Part shown: positions 8,256 to 17,628 of the stretch, one piece after another
Layout: every line of letters starts with the position of its first letter
Position numbering within the stretch: position 1 is the first letter of the stretch
DNA from: JAKJEP01 sp964580995
GTDB lineage: Bacteria > Planctomycetota > Phycisphaerae > Sedimentisphaerales > SM23-30
Direction of reading: 5' to 3'
Length of the DNA stretch: 48,874 nt
Assembly: GCA_964580995.1 (NCBI GenBank)
Contig: CAZOMV010000034.1
Span: 1-48,874, forward strand
Made by a program: the position numbers and the translations under genes
The notes under the pieces: generated by a model
Databases searched by the model: none
What the model was told of the DNA's origin: nothing
The model's input: only the letters and a program-made list of their open reading frames with translations

Positions 8256-10562
8256 TTAGCGACGTCCTCTTCCACCCCGTGAGCCACCACCTCGCGACGC
8301 AGATTGGCCACCGCTTCGCTGAAACTGCTGCGAACGCGTTGCCCTCATCTCACCGCGATTCCGGGCCGCCGCCTCTCTCTGCAGGTTACCCGCCTGTTGG
8401 GGTAACTGTCGGGTCGCAGGTGTAGCGGATGGACGAGGACGAGTCGACTGCCCGGACTGGCGAGTTGTACCCGCTTGCTTTGATTGGCGGTCGGCTGGCG
8501 TCTGGCCCGACTTAGTACTCTGTGTCTTACCAGACTTGCTCCCGCCGCTCTGCTGTTCCCAGCCGTCATCCGTCTTCTTGTAGACATTGCCATCCTTGCC
8601 CGCATAGACGTCGCCATCCTGGTCGCGGGCCACAGTGGTTCCATTGCCATACCGGTCCTCGCGGTGAACAGCACCTGCGCCACCGGAACCCTGGATAGCC
8701 CCGACCGACCCGCCCGGACCGGACTTGTAGCCGCCCCGGACCCAGTCTTCGCCGTTGGTGACCCCGGCACGGCCCCAGGAGCTGTACGCATTGCCGCCGC
8801 CCGCCCTATAACCGGCATTCCCCGTGGATGGATTGTAAGCAGTACGATACCCGGCTGCCCCGTTGGGGCCATAGACGGCCGCGCCGCGTGAATACACACC
8901 CGTGCTGGGATTATAGGCCGCATAGCGACCGGCCCCTCCGTAGGGACCATACACCGCTCCACCGGCAACATAACCACCACAGGCTCCGTGGTAATAAGAG
9001 CCGCAGCCATATGAGTAGTAACAGGAGTGGTAGTGATAGCAATAGTAATCATCGTCATCTTCGAGCGCAGCGCCAACCATCATGCCCAGGCCAAACATCA
9101 AAGCGCCGGTCGCGGCAACCGTTTCGCCGCTGTAGCCGGCCGTGTAGCCTGTTACCACCGTCGTCGGCGTCGATTCATAGACCGTGACATAGGTCACATT
9201 ATACTTGGGACTGGTGGGCGGGATGGTATAGATCGCCGCGGGCACGGAGTCACACACCACCCACGTGCCAGTAGGCTGCGATGACATGAACCACACGGCG
9301 TTATGACAGCAGTAATACTTGCCCTCAACCAGGAACACGTTGTAAGGGGTATTATAGGCGTACTGAACGGTGGCGGTTTCGATAGGCTTGAACTGGGGCG
9401 GGCCATCGTAGGTTACATTCACGGTCACATCAGCGCGGTTGACCTCAGCCTTTTGTGGAATCGATGCCATGATTACCGCCTCTTTAGCCGCCTCGGTTCC
9501 GGGAACGGACGCAAGAACATCGGCCGCGTCGGAGTCTTCGGGAATCTTTTTGAAATCTTCCGGCAGTGCTGCGCTGGCGGCCGTCCATGGACCTGTCAAC
9601 TCACCCGCCCTGAACCAGCGACCGGCGGCCAGCAGGTAGTACTGCTTTTCATCAGTATTGAATAACAGGTTACTTTCGGTGTTTACCACCAGCATAAGTT
9701 TGGTATCTGCAATCGGCTGGAACTCGGGGGTTCCCTCGGTCACGATGAGTTCTGCCGGTTCGGTGGATACCAAGACTACCGGCACCTCTTGGGCGGGTAC
9801 CAGCGGGATGGCGGCCCGCACATCGCTCCAGTTGTCGTCGGCAGGCAACTGGGTCAGTGCCGTCGGCAGTGTCGCCGTCGCGGCCCAGGTACCCTTTTCC
9901 AGATTATCCGTTACCAGCCAGGTCTTATCGTTCAGCATATAATACTTGGAGGAGGTGGTATCAAAAAATACATCCCAGTTGGTGTTGATGGCAAACATGA
10001 AATCGCTGTTATTCACGGGTTTGAACCGCGGCTTGCCCATGAAGATGACCATGATAGCCGGCTTATCGCTGGCAATGATTTTAGGCGGCGCAAGGTTGAC
10101 ATCCACCTGTCGAACCTTCACCTGGCTTAGATCCAACTGAGGAATAATGCGGTCCAGGGAGATTGTGATCGCCTGGTCGGGAGGCGAGATGGCCATAACC
10201 GCCGCCGTCAGCCGTTTGGCCTCCGCGTCCGCAGCATCGGGAAAGGTTACTTGTTCGATCTTGCGGTCGGAAATCCGCACGAGCCGATCGGTTTTTGAAA
10301 CTTGGGTGGCAGCGCTGACTCGGATGGTCCCATAGGTACGATCCTCTTCGCCTTTTTTAGCGATCGAGATGGCGGCCCGAAATGTGATGCGCTCGAAGTC
10401 CGGCCACTCGTCAACCTGAGGCTGGTGGATAATGATGTTATATTCGTCCGTGTCAAAGGCACGCGGCCAGCCGCGATCCTGGGCTTCGTCCGCCGGATCC
10501 TGAGCCTGGGCGGCCATTCCGCAAGCAAATACTATAAGAGCAATGAATCGCTTGATCTTCAT
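8256..10562 (-). CDS. Large secreted protein with three repeats and a Gly/Tyr-rich tail
   Basis: 768 residues from ATG 10562 (GGAG upstream), with signal peptide MKIKRFIALIVFACGMAAQAQ cut near AQA. Three repeats of about 65-70 residues follow an N-terminal domain. They start GKPRFKPVNNSDFMFAINTN, GTPEFQPIADTKLMLVVNTE and GPPQFKPIETATVQYAYNTP. Each carries a (K/E)(Q)YY..(L/H)...W(L/F) block ending near GxWxxxxxLP. A hydrophobic patch then leads into an Asp/Tyr/His/Cys-rich stretch. YGPxGxAGxxxAYNPSTG repeats and a basic Ser/Gln/Arg-rich end complete the tail. Similar proteins are often annotated only as carbohydrate-binding or hypothetical; I would not assign a function. The tail could bind wall material or metal. 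It follows a barrel-protein gene by 75 bases. Confidence 0.85.
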   Translation of the reverse strand: MKIKRFIALIVFACGMAAQAQDPADEAQDRGWPRAFDTDEYNIIIHQPQVDEWPDFERITFRAAISIAKKGEEDRTYGTIRVSAATQVSKTDRLVRISDRKIEQVTFPDAADAEAKRLTAAVMAISPPDQAITISLDRIIPQLDLSQVKVRQVDVNLAPPKIIASDKPAIMVIFMGKPRFKPVNNSDFMFAINTNWDVFFDTTSSKYYMLNDKTWLVTDNLEKGTWAATATLPTALTQLPADDNWSDVRAAIPLVPAQEVPVVLVSTEPAELIVTEGTPEFQPIADTKLMLVVNTESNLLFNTDEKQYYLLAAGRWFRAGELTGPWTAASAALPEDFKKIPEDSDAADVLASVPGTEAAKEAVIMASIPQKAEVNRADVTVNVTYDGPPQFKPIETATVQYAYNTPYNVFLVEGKYYCCHNAVWFMSSQPTGTWVVCDSVPAAIYTIPPTSPKYNVTYVTVYESTPTTVVTGYTAGYSGETVAATGALMFGLGMMVGAALEDDDDYYCYHYHSCYYSYGCGSYYHGACGGYVAGGAVYGPYGGAGRYAAYNPSTGVYSRGAAVYGPNGAAGYRTAYNPSTGNAGYRAGGGNAYSSWGRAGVTNGEDWVRGGYKSGPGGSVGAIQGSGGAGAVHREDRYGNGTTVARDQDGDVYAGKDGNVYKKTDDGWEQQSGGSKSGKTQSTKSGQTPADRQSKQAGTTRQSGQSTRPRPSATPATRQLPQQAGNLQREAAARNRGEMRATRSQQFQRSGGQSASRGGGSRGGRGRR

Positions 10563-10637
10563 AATAATTCTCCATAATGCCAAAAATTCTACGGTGGATC
10601 GAGTCACGGTTCGAGAGGACATAGTAACCGGTTTGCT

Positions 10638-11480
10638 TTAATTCGGGAACAATAACGTCACCTGTAACCGAAAGCCCCAGCCCTCCGGGCCGTTATCGGG
10701 TGATGCGGCCCAGTAACGCGGACCGGCCTGGATTTGTAAAATCTGGGGTCCGATTTTAAGCAATTGGGACACCGTGGCGTTAATGGGGACGGACCACTCT
10801 TCGTTTTCCCAGTCGTATGTGGATTCCGTGTTGATACCGAACGTTGTCTTGGTCTTGGTGATGTAGGAAAGAAACGGCTGGAGGAAGGTAGCATTAATGT
10901 CGGCACGGTCATCGTCACCGGCTACGGACCAGATGTGGTTGGCCAATCCGCCGATTGTCCAGGGGCCGCTTTGTTTTAGCACCACCGCCGTCGGGCCCAG
11001 TCCCCACTTCTCGCCGCCGAGGGTCTCGTCGGTTGCGGTCGGCAACAACTCGACCGGCCCGGCCCCCCAGATCCATCCGCCCGCCGTCGGTTCCTTAGGC
11101 GAAAAGAACTGGCTGGCCGTAATGTCGCCAAGCCCGCATTCACTCCATCCATTCAAAGGTATGTCGTGCTGGCTGATGACCGGCACAATCGTTCGCGTGA
11201 TCAGGTTCCACTCGTGATTCAGCGAAAGCGGAATAACGGGCTGAATATTCAGCCTGCTCATGGATCCCTCGTTATCCCGGCCATAGTTCTCGTCGTAGTT
11301 GTACTGAAACGGCACACTGATCAGACTGGCGACCGGATTCGCCAGCTTCTTGGCCAGTTCCGCCGCTGCATCCTCTTGTGTGGTTACCGATTCTGCGGCT
11401 TTGTTTTCCTGTGCGATCACGGGAATCGTCAGTGCTGCGACGGCTGCCGCCATAACCATTATCCATCCATAACCTTTCAT
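10638..11480 (-). CDS. Outer-membrane beta-barrel (transporter-like) protein
   Basis: 280 residues from ATG 11480 (AAGGA upstream), with a Sec signal (IMVMAAAVAALTIPVIAQ). The mature protein has alternating strands typical of a small barrel, such as VPFQYNYDENYG, WNLITRTIVPVI, TTFGINTESTYDWENEEW and a final strand GWGFRLQVTLLFPN ending in aromatic plus Asn. Family resemblance is to the neuromedin-U/transporter-like barrels often annotated simply as transporter. It is separated from the sulfatase upstream by a 179-base gap with a strong hairpin, so it may start a new transcript with the downstream secreted protein. Confidence 0.75.
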   Translation of the reverse strand: MKGYGWIMVMAAAVAALTIPVIAQENKAAESVTTQEDAAAELAKKLANPVASLISVPFQYNYDENYGRDNEGSMSRLNIQPVIPLSLNHEWNLITRTIVPVISQHDIPLNGWSECGLGDITASQFFSPKEPTAGGWIWGAGPVELLPTATDETLGGEKWGLGPTAVVLKQSGPWTIGGLANHIWSVAGDDDRADINATFLQPFLSYITKTKTTFGINTESTYDWENEEWSVPINATVSQLLKIGPQILQIQAGPRYWAASPDNGPEGWGFRLQVTLLFPN

Positions 11481-11520
11481 TGTTTGAATCCTTATTTTGC
11501 CTATTTTTTCGATCATCATA

Positions 11521-11550
11521 AGCGAGCCGACTGTAATTCGCCGGCTCGCT
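11521..11550 (-). terminator. Strong hairpin between sulfatase and barrel genes
   Basis: AGCGAGCCG at 11521-11529 pairs perfectly with CGGCTCGCT at 11542-11550 around a 12-base loop. It lies 110 bases after the Cys-type sulfatase stop and 41 bases before the next gene. No run of T follows on the minus strand, so it is either a Rho-assisted end, an RNA-processing or stability element, or a weak attenuator. Confidence 0.5.
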
Positions 11551-11659
11551 TTGATCATAATGACACGATTTGTTAGCCTTTTTGTTCAGCGATGTTGAAC
11601 ATTTTGTGCCTAAACTTTTACCATCTTGGTTTTTGTGCCAAAATGCCATTACGTCGGAG

Positions 11660-14131
11660 TTATTGCCGTCCTATTGCCGCCCGGATGGCAGCCTCGGGAT
11701 CGACCATGTGATCCGCATTCTTCGGGTCGTCCGTGATCGAGAGTTGTACGCCCTTGACCTCGCCATTGAAGGCGTTGCCCATGGAACCGTAGTCCGGTGA
11801 TATCGCGGCACCGGAATCCTCCCCGACATCAGCGCCGTCGTCCGCGGAAAAAATCATCGCCAGCGTCGCCTCCACGTCCCCCTCGCCGACCTTCTTGCCG
11901 TCGGTGTACAGGGTGACCTTGCCGCCCTTGCCGAGGCCGCCGCCGGCGTAGGCGAATTCCATGCGCACCTGATGCTGCCCGGCCGGGAGCGCACTGGTGG
12001 ATTCGACGAAGAAGTTTTTGAAGCCGCCCCAGTTGTAGCAGTACTTGAGCTTGTTGTGGTGGGCATACAGGGTCCAGCCGCCGATGTTGGCGCCCTGGCA
12101 GACGATGACGCCCTCAGCGCCCTTCTCTGGCACGACGATTTCAGCGGTAACGGAGTGGGACTTGTTTTTCAGGTTCAGAACGCAGTTCTCGGAGAGGCGT
12201 CCCATGCCGCCGAAGAGGAGCTGGGTTTTGCCCTTGATGAGCACCGGCCGGCCAGCCGTATCCGGGTTGATCTTCTCGATCATCCGGTCGTCCAGGGGCA
12301 GCACCTTGTAGCGCGCCGCCTCGATCAGGAATTGGCGCTGTAATTCCTGAAGCTTCTCCGGCATCTGCTGGGCGAGATTGTTCGCCTGGCTCCAGTCCTT
12401 GTCCGAGTAGAGTTCCCAGACGTCATCGTCGAAGGCGGGGACTTTTGCACTTAAGTCCGCCCAAGGTGTTCGGTGCTTCGTCATCGCCGACCAGCCCTTG
12501 TAGTAAACGCCGCGGTTGCCAAAGATCTCGAAGTACTGCACATCATGCCGTTCGGGGGCTTCGGTGTTGTCGAACGAGTAGAGCATGCTGGTGCCCTCGA
12601 TGGGGTCCTGCTGGATTCCGTTCACCGACTGGGGCTGCGGCAGATGGGCCGCCTCAAGGACAGTGGGAGCGACGTCAATGACGTGGGTGAACTGGGAGCG
12701 AATCTCGCCCTTGGCCTTGATGCCCTTGGGCCAGTGGACGACGGTGCCGTTGCGCGTGCCGCCCCAGTGAGACGCGACTTGCTTGGTCCACTGGTAGGGA
12801 GTGTCCATGGCGAGTGTCCAGCCGACGGCGTAATGGTTGTAGGATTCCGGACCGCCGAGTTTGTCGAGCCGCTCTGTCAGGTACTCGGGCGTCTCGAGGG
12901 CTTGCAGGCCGTTGAAGTAGCTCATTTCGTTAAAGCAGCCGTTGAGCGAACCCTCGGCCGAGGCGCCGTTATCGCCGACGATGTAGTAGATGAGCGTGTC
13001 GTCGAGGATGTTCAGCTTCTTGAGCATGTCCACGATACGACCAACATTGTAGTCGGTGAATTCCAGGAACCCGGCATACACCTCCATCTCCCGGGTCAGC
13101 ACGGGCTTGAACGCCGCCGGCATCTCATCCCAGGTCGGCACTTCCTTATTGCGCGCGGTGAGTTGGCAGTCCGCCGGAATGACTCCGAGCTGCTTCTGCC
13201 GGGCGAAGGTTTCCTCGCGCAGCTTGTCCCAGCCCTGATCGAACTTGCCTTTGTATTTGTCGGCCCACTCTTTGGGAACGTGGTGCGGCGCGTGGGTGGC
13301 GCCGGGGGCGAAGTAGATGAAGAAGGGCTTGTCGGGCGTGAGCGCCTTCTGCTGCGCGATCCATTTGATGGCCTTGTCAGTCATGTCGGTCACCAGGTGA
13401 TAGCCTTGCTCGGGCGTCTTCTTGTTCTCGACCGGCGTGGTGCCCTCATAGAGGGTGGGATACCACTGGTTCGCCTCGCCGCCCAGGAAACCGTAGAAGT
13501 ATTCGAAGCCGCCGCCGCCCGTGGGCCAGGCGTCGAACGGCCCGGTCGGGCTCGTCTGCCAGACTGGCACTTCGTGGCATTTGCCGAACTGCGCGGTGGA
13601 GTAGCCGTTAAGTTTCAGCGTCTCCGCTAGGGGCGCCATGGTATTGGGTCGAACCGAGCTGTAGCCCGGCGCGCCGGTAGCCGTCTCAGTGATGCCGCCC
13701 ATGCCGGTGGAGTGGTGATTGCGCCCGGTGAGTAGCGCCTGGCGGGTTGGTGAGCAGAGGGCGGTGGTGTGGAAACGCGTGTACCGCAATCCATCCGCCG
13801 CCAGCTTGTCGAGAGTTGGTGTTTGGCAGGGGCCGCCGAAGGCACTGGACGAACCGAATCCCGCATCGTCGATCAGGACTATCAAAACATTGGGCGACCC
13901 TTGGGGTGGGCGCAATTGCTCAATGGGCGGAAACTTCGTGTCCGGATTCTTTGCGTCGTAGGTAATCAGATTTGTCCGAACCGTGTTCGGCATAGGTAGA
14001 TGCGACCGATCCTTGGTCTCGGTCTCCGAGAGCGGACCCGGCACACCGTTGGCCCGCTGAGCTACACCCGGCATGGCTAGCGCCACCGTTCCGGCCAGCA
14101 TTCCCCGCAATGAATTACCATACTTTTTCAT
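11660..14131 (-). CDS. Arylsulfatase, Cys-type (S1 family)
   Basis: 823 residues with a Sec-type signal ending near GVAQRANG. The sulfatase N-domain starts NVLIVLIDDAGFGSSSAFGG, whose paired Asp bind calcium. The FGly signature is CSPTRQALLTGR with the modified Cys at residue 126. Other metal and active-site segments include FGKCHEVP and GDNGASAEGSLNG. A C-terminal jelly-roll-like domain (about 640-810) is present, as in long AtsA-like arylsulfatases. It should hydrolyse sulfate esters in the periplasm or outside the cell after Cys-to-formylglycine conversion, most likely by the maturase in the same gene run. Last gene before the hairpin at 11521-11550. Confidence 0.95.
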   Translation of the reverse strand: MKKYGNSLRGMLAGTVALAMPGVAQRANGVPGPLSETETKDRSHLPMPNTVRTNLITYDAKNPDTKFPPIEQLRPPQGSPNVLIVLIDDAGFGSSSAFGGPCQTPTLDKLAADGLRYTRFHTTALCSPTRQALLTGRNHHSTGMGGITETATGAPGYSSVRPNTMAPLAETLKLNGYSTAQFGKCHEVPVWQTSPTGPFDAWPTGGGGFEYFYGFLGGEANQWYPTLYEGTTPVENKKTPEQGYHLVTDMTDKAIKWIAQQKALTPDKPFFIYFAPGATHAPHHVPKEWADKYKGKFDQGWDKLREETFARQKQLGVIPADCQLTARNKEVPTWDEMPAAFKPVLTREMEVYAGFLEFTDYNVGRIVDMLKKLNILDDTLIYYIVGDNGASAEGSLNGCFNEMSYFNGLQALETPEYLTERLDKLGGPESYNHYAVGWTLAMDTPYQWTKQVASHWGGTRNGTVVHWPKGIKAKGEIRSQFTHVIDVAPTVLEAAHLPQPQSVNGIQQDPIEGTSMLYSFDNTEAPERHDVQYFEIFGNRGVYYKGWSAMTKHRTPWADLSAKVPAFDDDVWELYSDKDWSQANNLAQQMPEKLQELQRQFLIEAARYKVLPLDDRMIEKINPDTAGRPVLIKGKTQLLFGGMGRLSENCVLNLKNKSHSVTAEIVVPEKGAEGVIVCQGANIGGWTLYAHHNKLKYCYNWGGFKNFFVESTSALPAGQHQVRMEFAYAGGGLGKGGKVTLYTDGKKVGEGDVEATLAMIFSADDGADVGEDSGAAISPDYGSMGNAFNGEVKGVQLSITDDPKNADHMVDPEAAIRAAIGRQ

Positions 14132-14186
14132 ACAATTGTTCCTTTCGTCTGAAACGTTTTCTATAGGTCATTAGCTAAGCCTTGTC

Positions 14187-15188
14187 CTATTCCCCCTCCT
14201 TTAGCCGTCGTGAACCTTCGATGATCGGGTGCCACCCGTACACGAGCGTGATCATAAAACCGTCCATTTGAATATCCCCGGGGTCGTCGTCGTGAACGGT
14301 TGACTTGTAGCCAAAGGTCAGGCTTAGGTTGTCGTTGATGGTGTATCCAAGCGTGGGTCCGAAGGCGAGGTTATTCAGCCTTTCTCCTTCGACACCGTCG
14401 ATGCTCGCCCGGCCGCCGGTGAACCAGACCCCGTCGAGCGATGCCCAGAAATGCTCGGTAAGGTCGCGCGTCAGGTGCCCATCCAACTGGAAAATCGGAT
14501 CGGTCTCCATTGTCTGCCCGACATAGTCATCGTTGTCTCCGAATAACCACACGGAGGGCAGGAATTCCAAGGTTGTGCGCCGGCCCGGCACCCACGGGCC
14601 GAGCTGGCAGATGACAGGCATACCCAAACGTCCATACCAGCGGTTCTGCCCGATATTCACGGATTGATCGTTGTCGTACTCACCGACCGGCAGCGCCAAA
14701 TCAGCGAGCAGGTCAACAGAAAACCCCGGCTCATAGCGCAGCGCGTCGGGGATGCTCTTTTGTGCCTTCGGGCCGAAGATATTGATGTCGAACTCCAGCA
14801 TCGGGTCGCCGAACCCGCTGATCGATTGGCTGGTGGTGTGGCCGACCACGGTAACGTCGCTGGAAATTCGCCCCATGGGAACGAGCAGGGCAGCCATAGC
14901 TGAACGGTCAAGCAGAGAAAAGGTGTGAGCATAACCGGTTAGGGCCAAGGTAGCGTCTATGTCCGCTCCTGCCGTCACGTGATGAGAAGGGTCGAACGGA
15001 TTCGTGTTTCCGCTCACCGATTCGAAGATGAGCGGTATCGCGTTTCCACCCGACAGAGTCTTCAAGTAGAAGCGAGCCGGCATCTGGGCCTGAGCCTGCG
15101 ACAGACCAATCGCACCTATGACGAGCATCGTTGCGATACTCCACGTCCACCACGCAACCCATTTGATCGAACCTTTGTTGTTTTTCAT
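14187..15188 (-). CDS. Outer-membrane transporter-like barrel (phenol-degradation MetA type)
   Basis: 333 residues from ATG 15188, preceded by AAGGAG. A signal peptide (IATMLVIGAIGLSQAQAQ) is followed by a barrel with repeated beta strands and the motif blocks FGDPMLEFDINIFG, DLLADLALPVGEYDND and NIGQNRWYGRLGMPV, as in the MetA-pathway outer-membrane family (PF13557 type). The C-terminal strand ends in a short charged tail. Placed between the two sulfatases, it could pass sulfated oligomers or their products; this is inference from position. Confidence 0.75.
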   Translation of the reverse strand: MKNNKGSIKWVAWWTWSIATMLVIGAIGLSQAQAQMPARFYLKTLSGGNAIPLIFESVSGNTNPFDPSHHVTAGADIDATLALTGYAHTFSLLDRSAMAALLVPMGRISSDVTVVGHTTSQSISGFGDPMLEFDINIFGPKAQKSIPDALRYEPGFSVDLLADLALPVGEYDNDQSVNIGQNRWYGRLGMPVICQLGPWVPGRRTTLEFLPSVWLFGDNDDYVGQTMETDPIFQLDGHLTRDLTEHFWASLDGVWFTGGRASIDGVEGERLNNLAFGPTLGYTINDNLSLTFGYKSTVHDDDPGDIQMDGFMITLVYGWHPIIEGSRRLKEGE

Positions 15189-15229
15189 AAAATAACTCCT
15201 TCTTGATTCAGTTATCCATTTGGTAATAC

Positions 15230-17116
15230 TCAAGGTTTAGGATCCGCCATCATGTCTTTAGGCGGTACGAACTGTTTTTTGTAGATCAGCGGCGGGTAGC
15301 CCGGATCGTCCGGGACGCGCTTCGGAAGCTGGTCGTCCAATGTCTCGAACATGGAGCGGCTCGGCAGAATCACGTTGTTCACTCGGGCATAGCTATCCCA
15401 GAGCGCAAGCAGCGTTTGTATCTTGTCGGGGTGCTCGGCGGCGAGATCCTTTCTCTCGGCGGGATCCGTGGCGAGGTTGAAAAGCTCCCAGTCCCCCTTG
15501 CCGAACGGCTTGTATTCCCAGCGGAGCTTCCAATCCCCCTGCCGCACCGCGTGGTTCCCGAAGATTTCCCAGGCCAGGTAGTCCTGCTCCGTTCGCGGCG
15601 ACTCCTCCTGGCCCGCCAGCACCCGATGCCAGGACTTGCCGATGAGCGGGTGCAGTTCGCGCCCCTTGTAGGTCGTTGGATAGCTCGTGCCGGCAATTTC
15701 AAGCAGCGTCGGCATGAGGTCGGCTACATGCATAAGCCCATGATTGAGACTTCCCCTGGGCCGCTTGACAACCGGACCGCTGACGATGAGCGCGTTGCGG
15801 ATGCCGCCTTCCGCGAGCCAGCCCTTGTACTGGCTGAAGGGCGTCATCGACACCTGCGCCCACATGGGGCCGTACCCTACGTACGAGCCTGGATCGCCCC
15901 ACGCATTGGGGTGGTTCTGCGACCAATGGATCGCCCCAAAGAGGAAGTCACGCGTGCCCGGGCTGCCCGCGATCATCTTGAAAAGGTCGGTTCCCTCGGC
16001 GCCATTGTCGCCAAACACGATGAAGATCGTATTCTCGTACTCGCCGACCTTCTTGAGGTGGTCGATCAGGCGGCCGATATGGAAATCAAGGTTTTCCACC
16101 ATCCCCGCGTAGAGCTCCATTTTCTTGCCCAGGATGGCCCTGGTCGCCGGCGCCAGCACGATGGGATCGGGAATAAACCACATTCGCTCGGCGAGCTGCG
16201 TATCCGCCGGCAGGATGCCCAGTTCGATCTGCCGTTTCAGACGTTCCTGCCGCACCGCATCCCACCCCTTGTCATACTCGCCGACGTGGCGATTACGCCA
16301 TTCCCGCGGCAAGTGGAAGGGATCGTGCGGCGCCTGGGGAGCGAAGTAGGCGAAGAAGGGTTTGCCGTCGCCTTGGTTGGCGTTGATGAATCCGATCAGC
16401 TTGTCGATGTAGGTCTTCGTTGCGTAGTAATTCTTGGGGAGCCGCTTCAGATATCGCCCGTCCTCGGTAAAGACTGATTTCGGCGACGCAGCGGTGAAAT
16501 TCGTCATGTCCCAGTAACTGCCGGCCCCGTCGAGCAGCGAGAAGTCGCGCTCGAATCCGCGTGCGGCCGGGATGTTTTCAGGCGACTTGCCCAGGTGCCA
16601 CTTGCCGGCCATGTACGTGTGATAACCGGCATCCTTGAGCAGTTCCGGCAGCGTGACCACCCTTTTGTTGAGGACGCCTTCGTAGCCGTCCACGCCCCAC
16701 TGGTTGGGCGCAGCGAACTCGTCCATGTTGCCCAGGCCATTCAGGTGGGTATCAACGCCGGTCAACAGCATCGAGCGTGTGGGGGAAGAGGTTGCGTGCG
16801 TGTAAAAGTTCGTGAATCGCACGCCGTCCTTCGCCAGCGAGTCGAGGTTCGGAGTTTTGATCTCGCTGCCAAACGCGCCTATGTCGGCAAACCCCATATC
16901 ATCGCCGAGGATGATAACAATGTTGGGTTTTGCGGATGAAGCAGGCGGCGCGGCATTACGGACATCGAGCACGGTGCTGTGCGGGTTCTGGGATTCTTGA
17001 TCCGGCGGCGGGGTTTGATCCTGTTCGGTAACGGCTGATTGGGCGATACCGGGCAGGGCTGCTGCCACCGTGCCTGTCAGTAGGCGCCGTAAGGAAAATT
17101 TATGTTTCGTCTTCAT
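15230..17116 (-). CDS. Sulfatase with a Ser-type active site (S-X-P-X-R)
   Basis: 628 residues from ATG 17116 (AAAGGA upstream; the frame is open 11 codons further). It has a Sec-type signal similar to that of the other sulfatase. Sulfatase landmarks are IVIILGDDMGFADIGAFG, GKWHLGKSPENIPA and VFGDNGAEG. The nucleophile signature reads ATSSPTRSMLLTG, so the residue converted to formylglycine is serine (codon 16787-16789), not cysteine. Ser-type enzymes can be matured only by a radical-SAM maturase, and one is encoded two genes upstream. Substrate unknown. The C-terminal half (WDYLAWEIFGNHAVR-like region) fits the arylsulfatase fold. Confidence 0.95.
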   Translation of the reverse strand: MKTKHKFSLRRLLTGTVAAALPGIAQSAVTEQDQTPPPDQESQNPHSTVLDVRNAAPPASSAKPNIVIILGDDMGFADIGAFGSEIKTPNLDSLAKDGVRFTNFYTHATSSPTRSMLLTGVDTHLNGLGNMDEFAAPNQWGVDGYEGVLNKRVVTLPELLKDAGYHTYMAGKWHLGKSPENIPAARGFERDFSLLDGAGSYWDMTNFTAASPKSVFTEDGRYLKRLPKNYYATKTYIDKLIGFINANQGDGKPFFAYFAPQAPHDPFHLPREWRNRHVGEYDKGWDAVRQERLKRQIELGILPADTQLAERMWFIPDPIVLAPATRAILGKKMELYAGMVENLDFHIGRLIDHLKKVGEYENTIFIVFGDNGAEGTDLFKMIAGSPGTRDFLFGAIHWSQNHPNAWGDPGSYVGYGPMWAQVSMTPFSQYKGWLAEGGIRNALIVSGPVVKRPRGSLNHGLMHVADLMPTLLEIAGTSYPTTYKGRELHPLIGKSWHRVLAGQEESPRTEQDYLAWEIFGNHAVRQGDWKLRWEYKPFGKGDWELFNLATDPAERKDLAAEHPDKIQTLLALWDSYARVNNVILPSRSMFETLDDQLPKRVPDDPGYPPLIYKKQFVPPKDMMADPKP

Positions 17117-17152
17117 AACATGGTTCCTTTCCATCTGAACATATTCCATAAG

Positions 17153-17602
17153 TCATTTAATCCGATGAAATAGAATTTGATAGCTCTGCTGAACAGCGGC
17201 CTGATAATAGATTCCTTTAAGCTGGTCGCTCATAGGATCATAGGTCAAATTATAAGTGCAGCCGGGATAACCGGTATCCTGCAGCTCGATAAAGAGCTTG
17301 ATATTTTCGCCCTCTATACTGGCCTGCGATTGGGAAACATGGATGGGATTGGGATTGAAATACGAACAATCCAGGATTCCGCCTGGGGAAATATTTTTGA
17401 TTTCAATCACATACCCACCATCCGGCCGCATCCATTTTCCTTTCAGCCGCTCATATGAATCATCTGGTTTTGTTCCCGGGACTGAGGTATTATCCCCGGT
17501 ATTCACTTGCGTCAAAAGGAAGGTAAGCAATACACCTGCCACCATCACGGCTGACGCAATCCAGATCCATTTACTTTTTACAGTTCTATAATCCAAAGGC
17601 AC
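17153..17602 (-). CDS. Single-span membrane-anchored protein of unknown function
   Basis: 149 residues: a short cytoplasmic start, one transmembrane helix (about 12-31, WIWIASAVMVAGVLLTFLL), then an extracytoplasmic beta-rich domain beginning ERLKGKWMRPDGGYVIEI, with SYFNPNPI, GCTYNLTYDPMSDQLKGIYYQAA and a C-terminal strand. Proteins of this look are found beside sulfatases in other bacteria, but I know no established role. It lies between the maturase (26 bases) and the Ser-type sulfatase (36 bases), so it could assist sulfatase folding or localisation. Confidence 0.75.
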   Translation of the reverse strand: MPLDYRTVKSKWIWIASAVMVAGVLLTFLLTQVNTGDNTSVPGTKPDDSYERLKGKWMRPDGGYVIEIKNISPGGILDCSYFNPNPIHVSQSQASIEGENIKLFIELQDTGYPGCTYNLTYDPMSDQLKGIYYQAAVQQSYQILFHRIK

Positions 17603-17628
17603 TTTACTATCCTTTCCAGGCAGTACTC

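Noticed and set aside
12473..13630. Open frame of 385 codons on the plus strand opposite the Cys-type sulfatase
   Set aside because: It is the mirror of high-GC sulfatase codons, has no recognisable family, and the opposite strand carries an unmistakable sulfatase.
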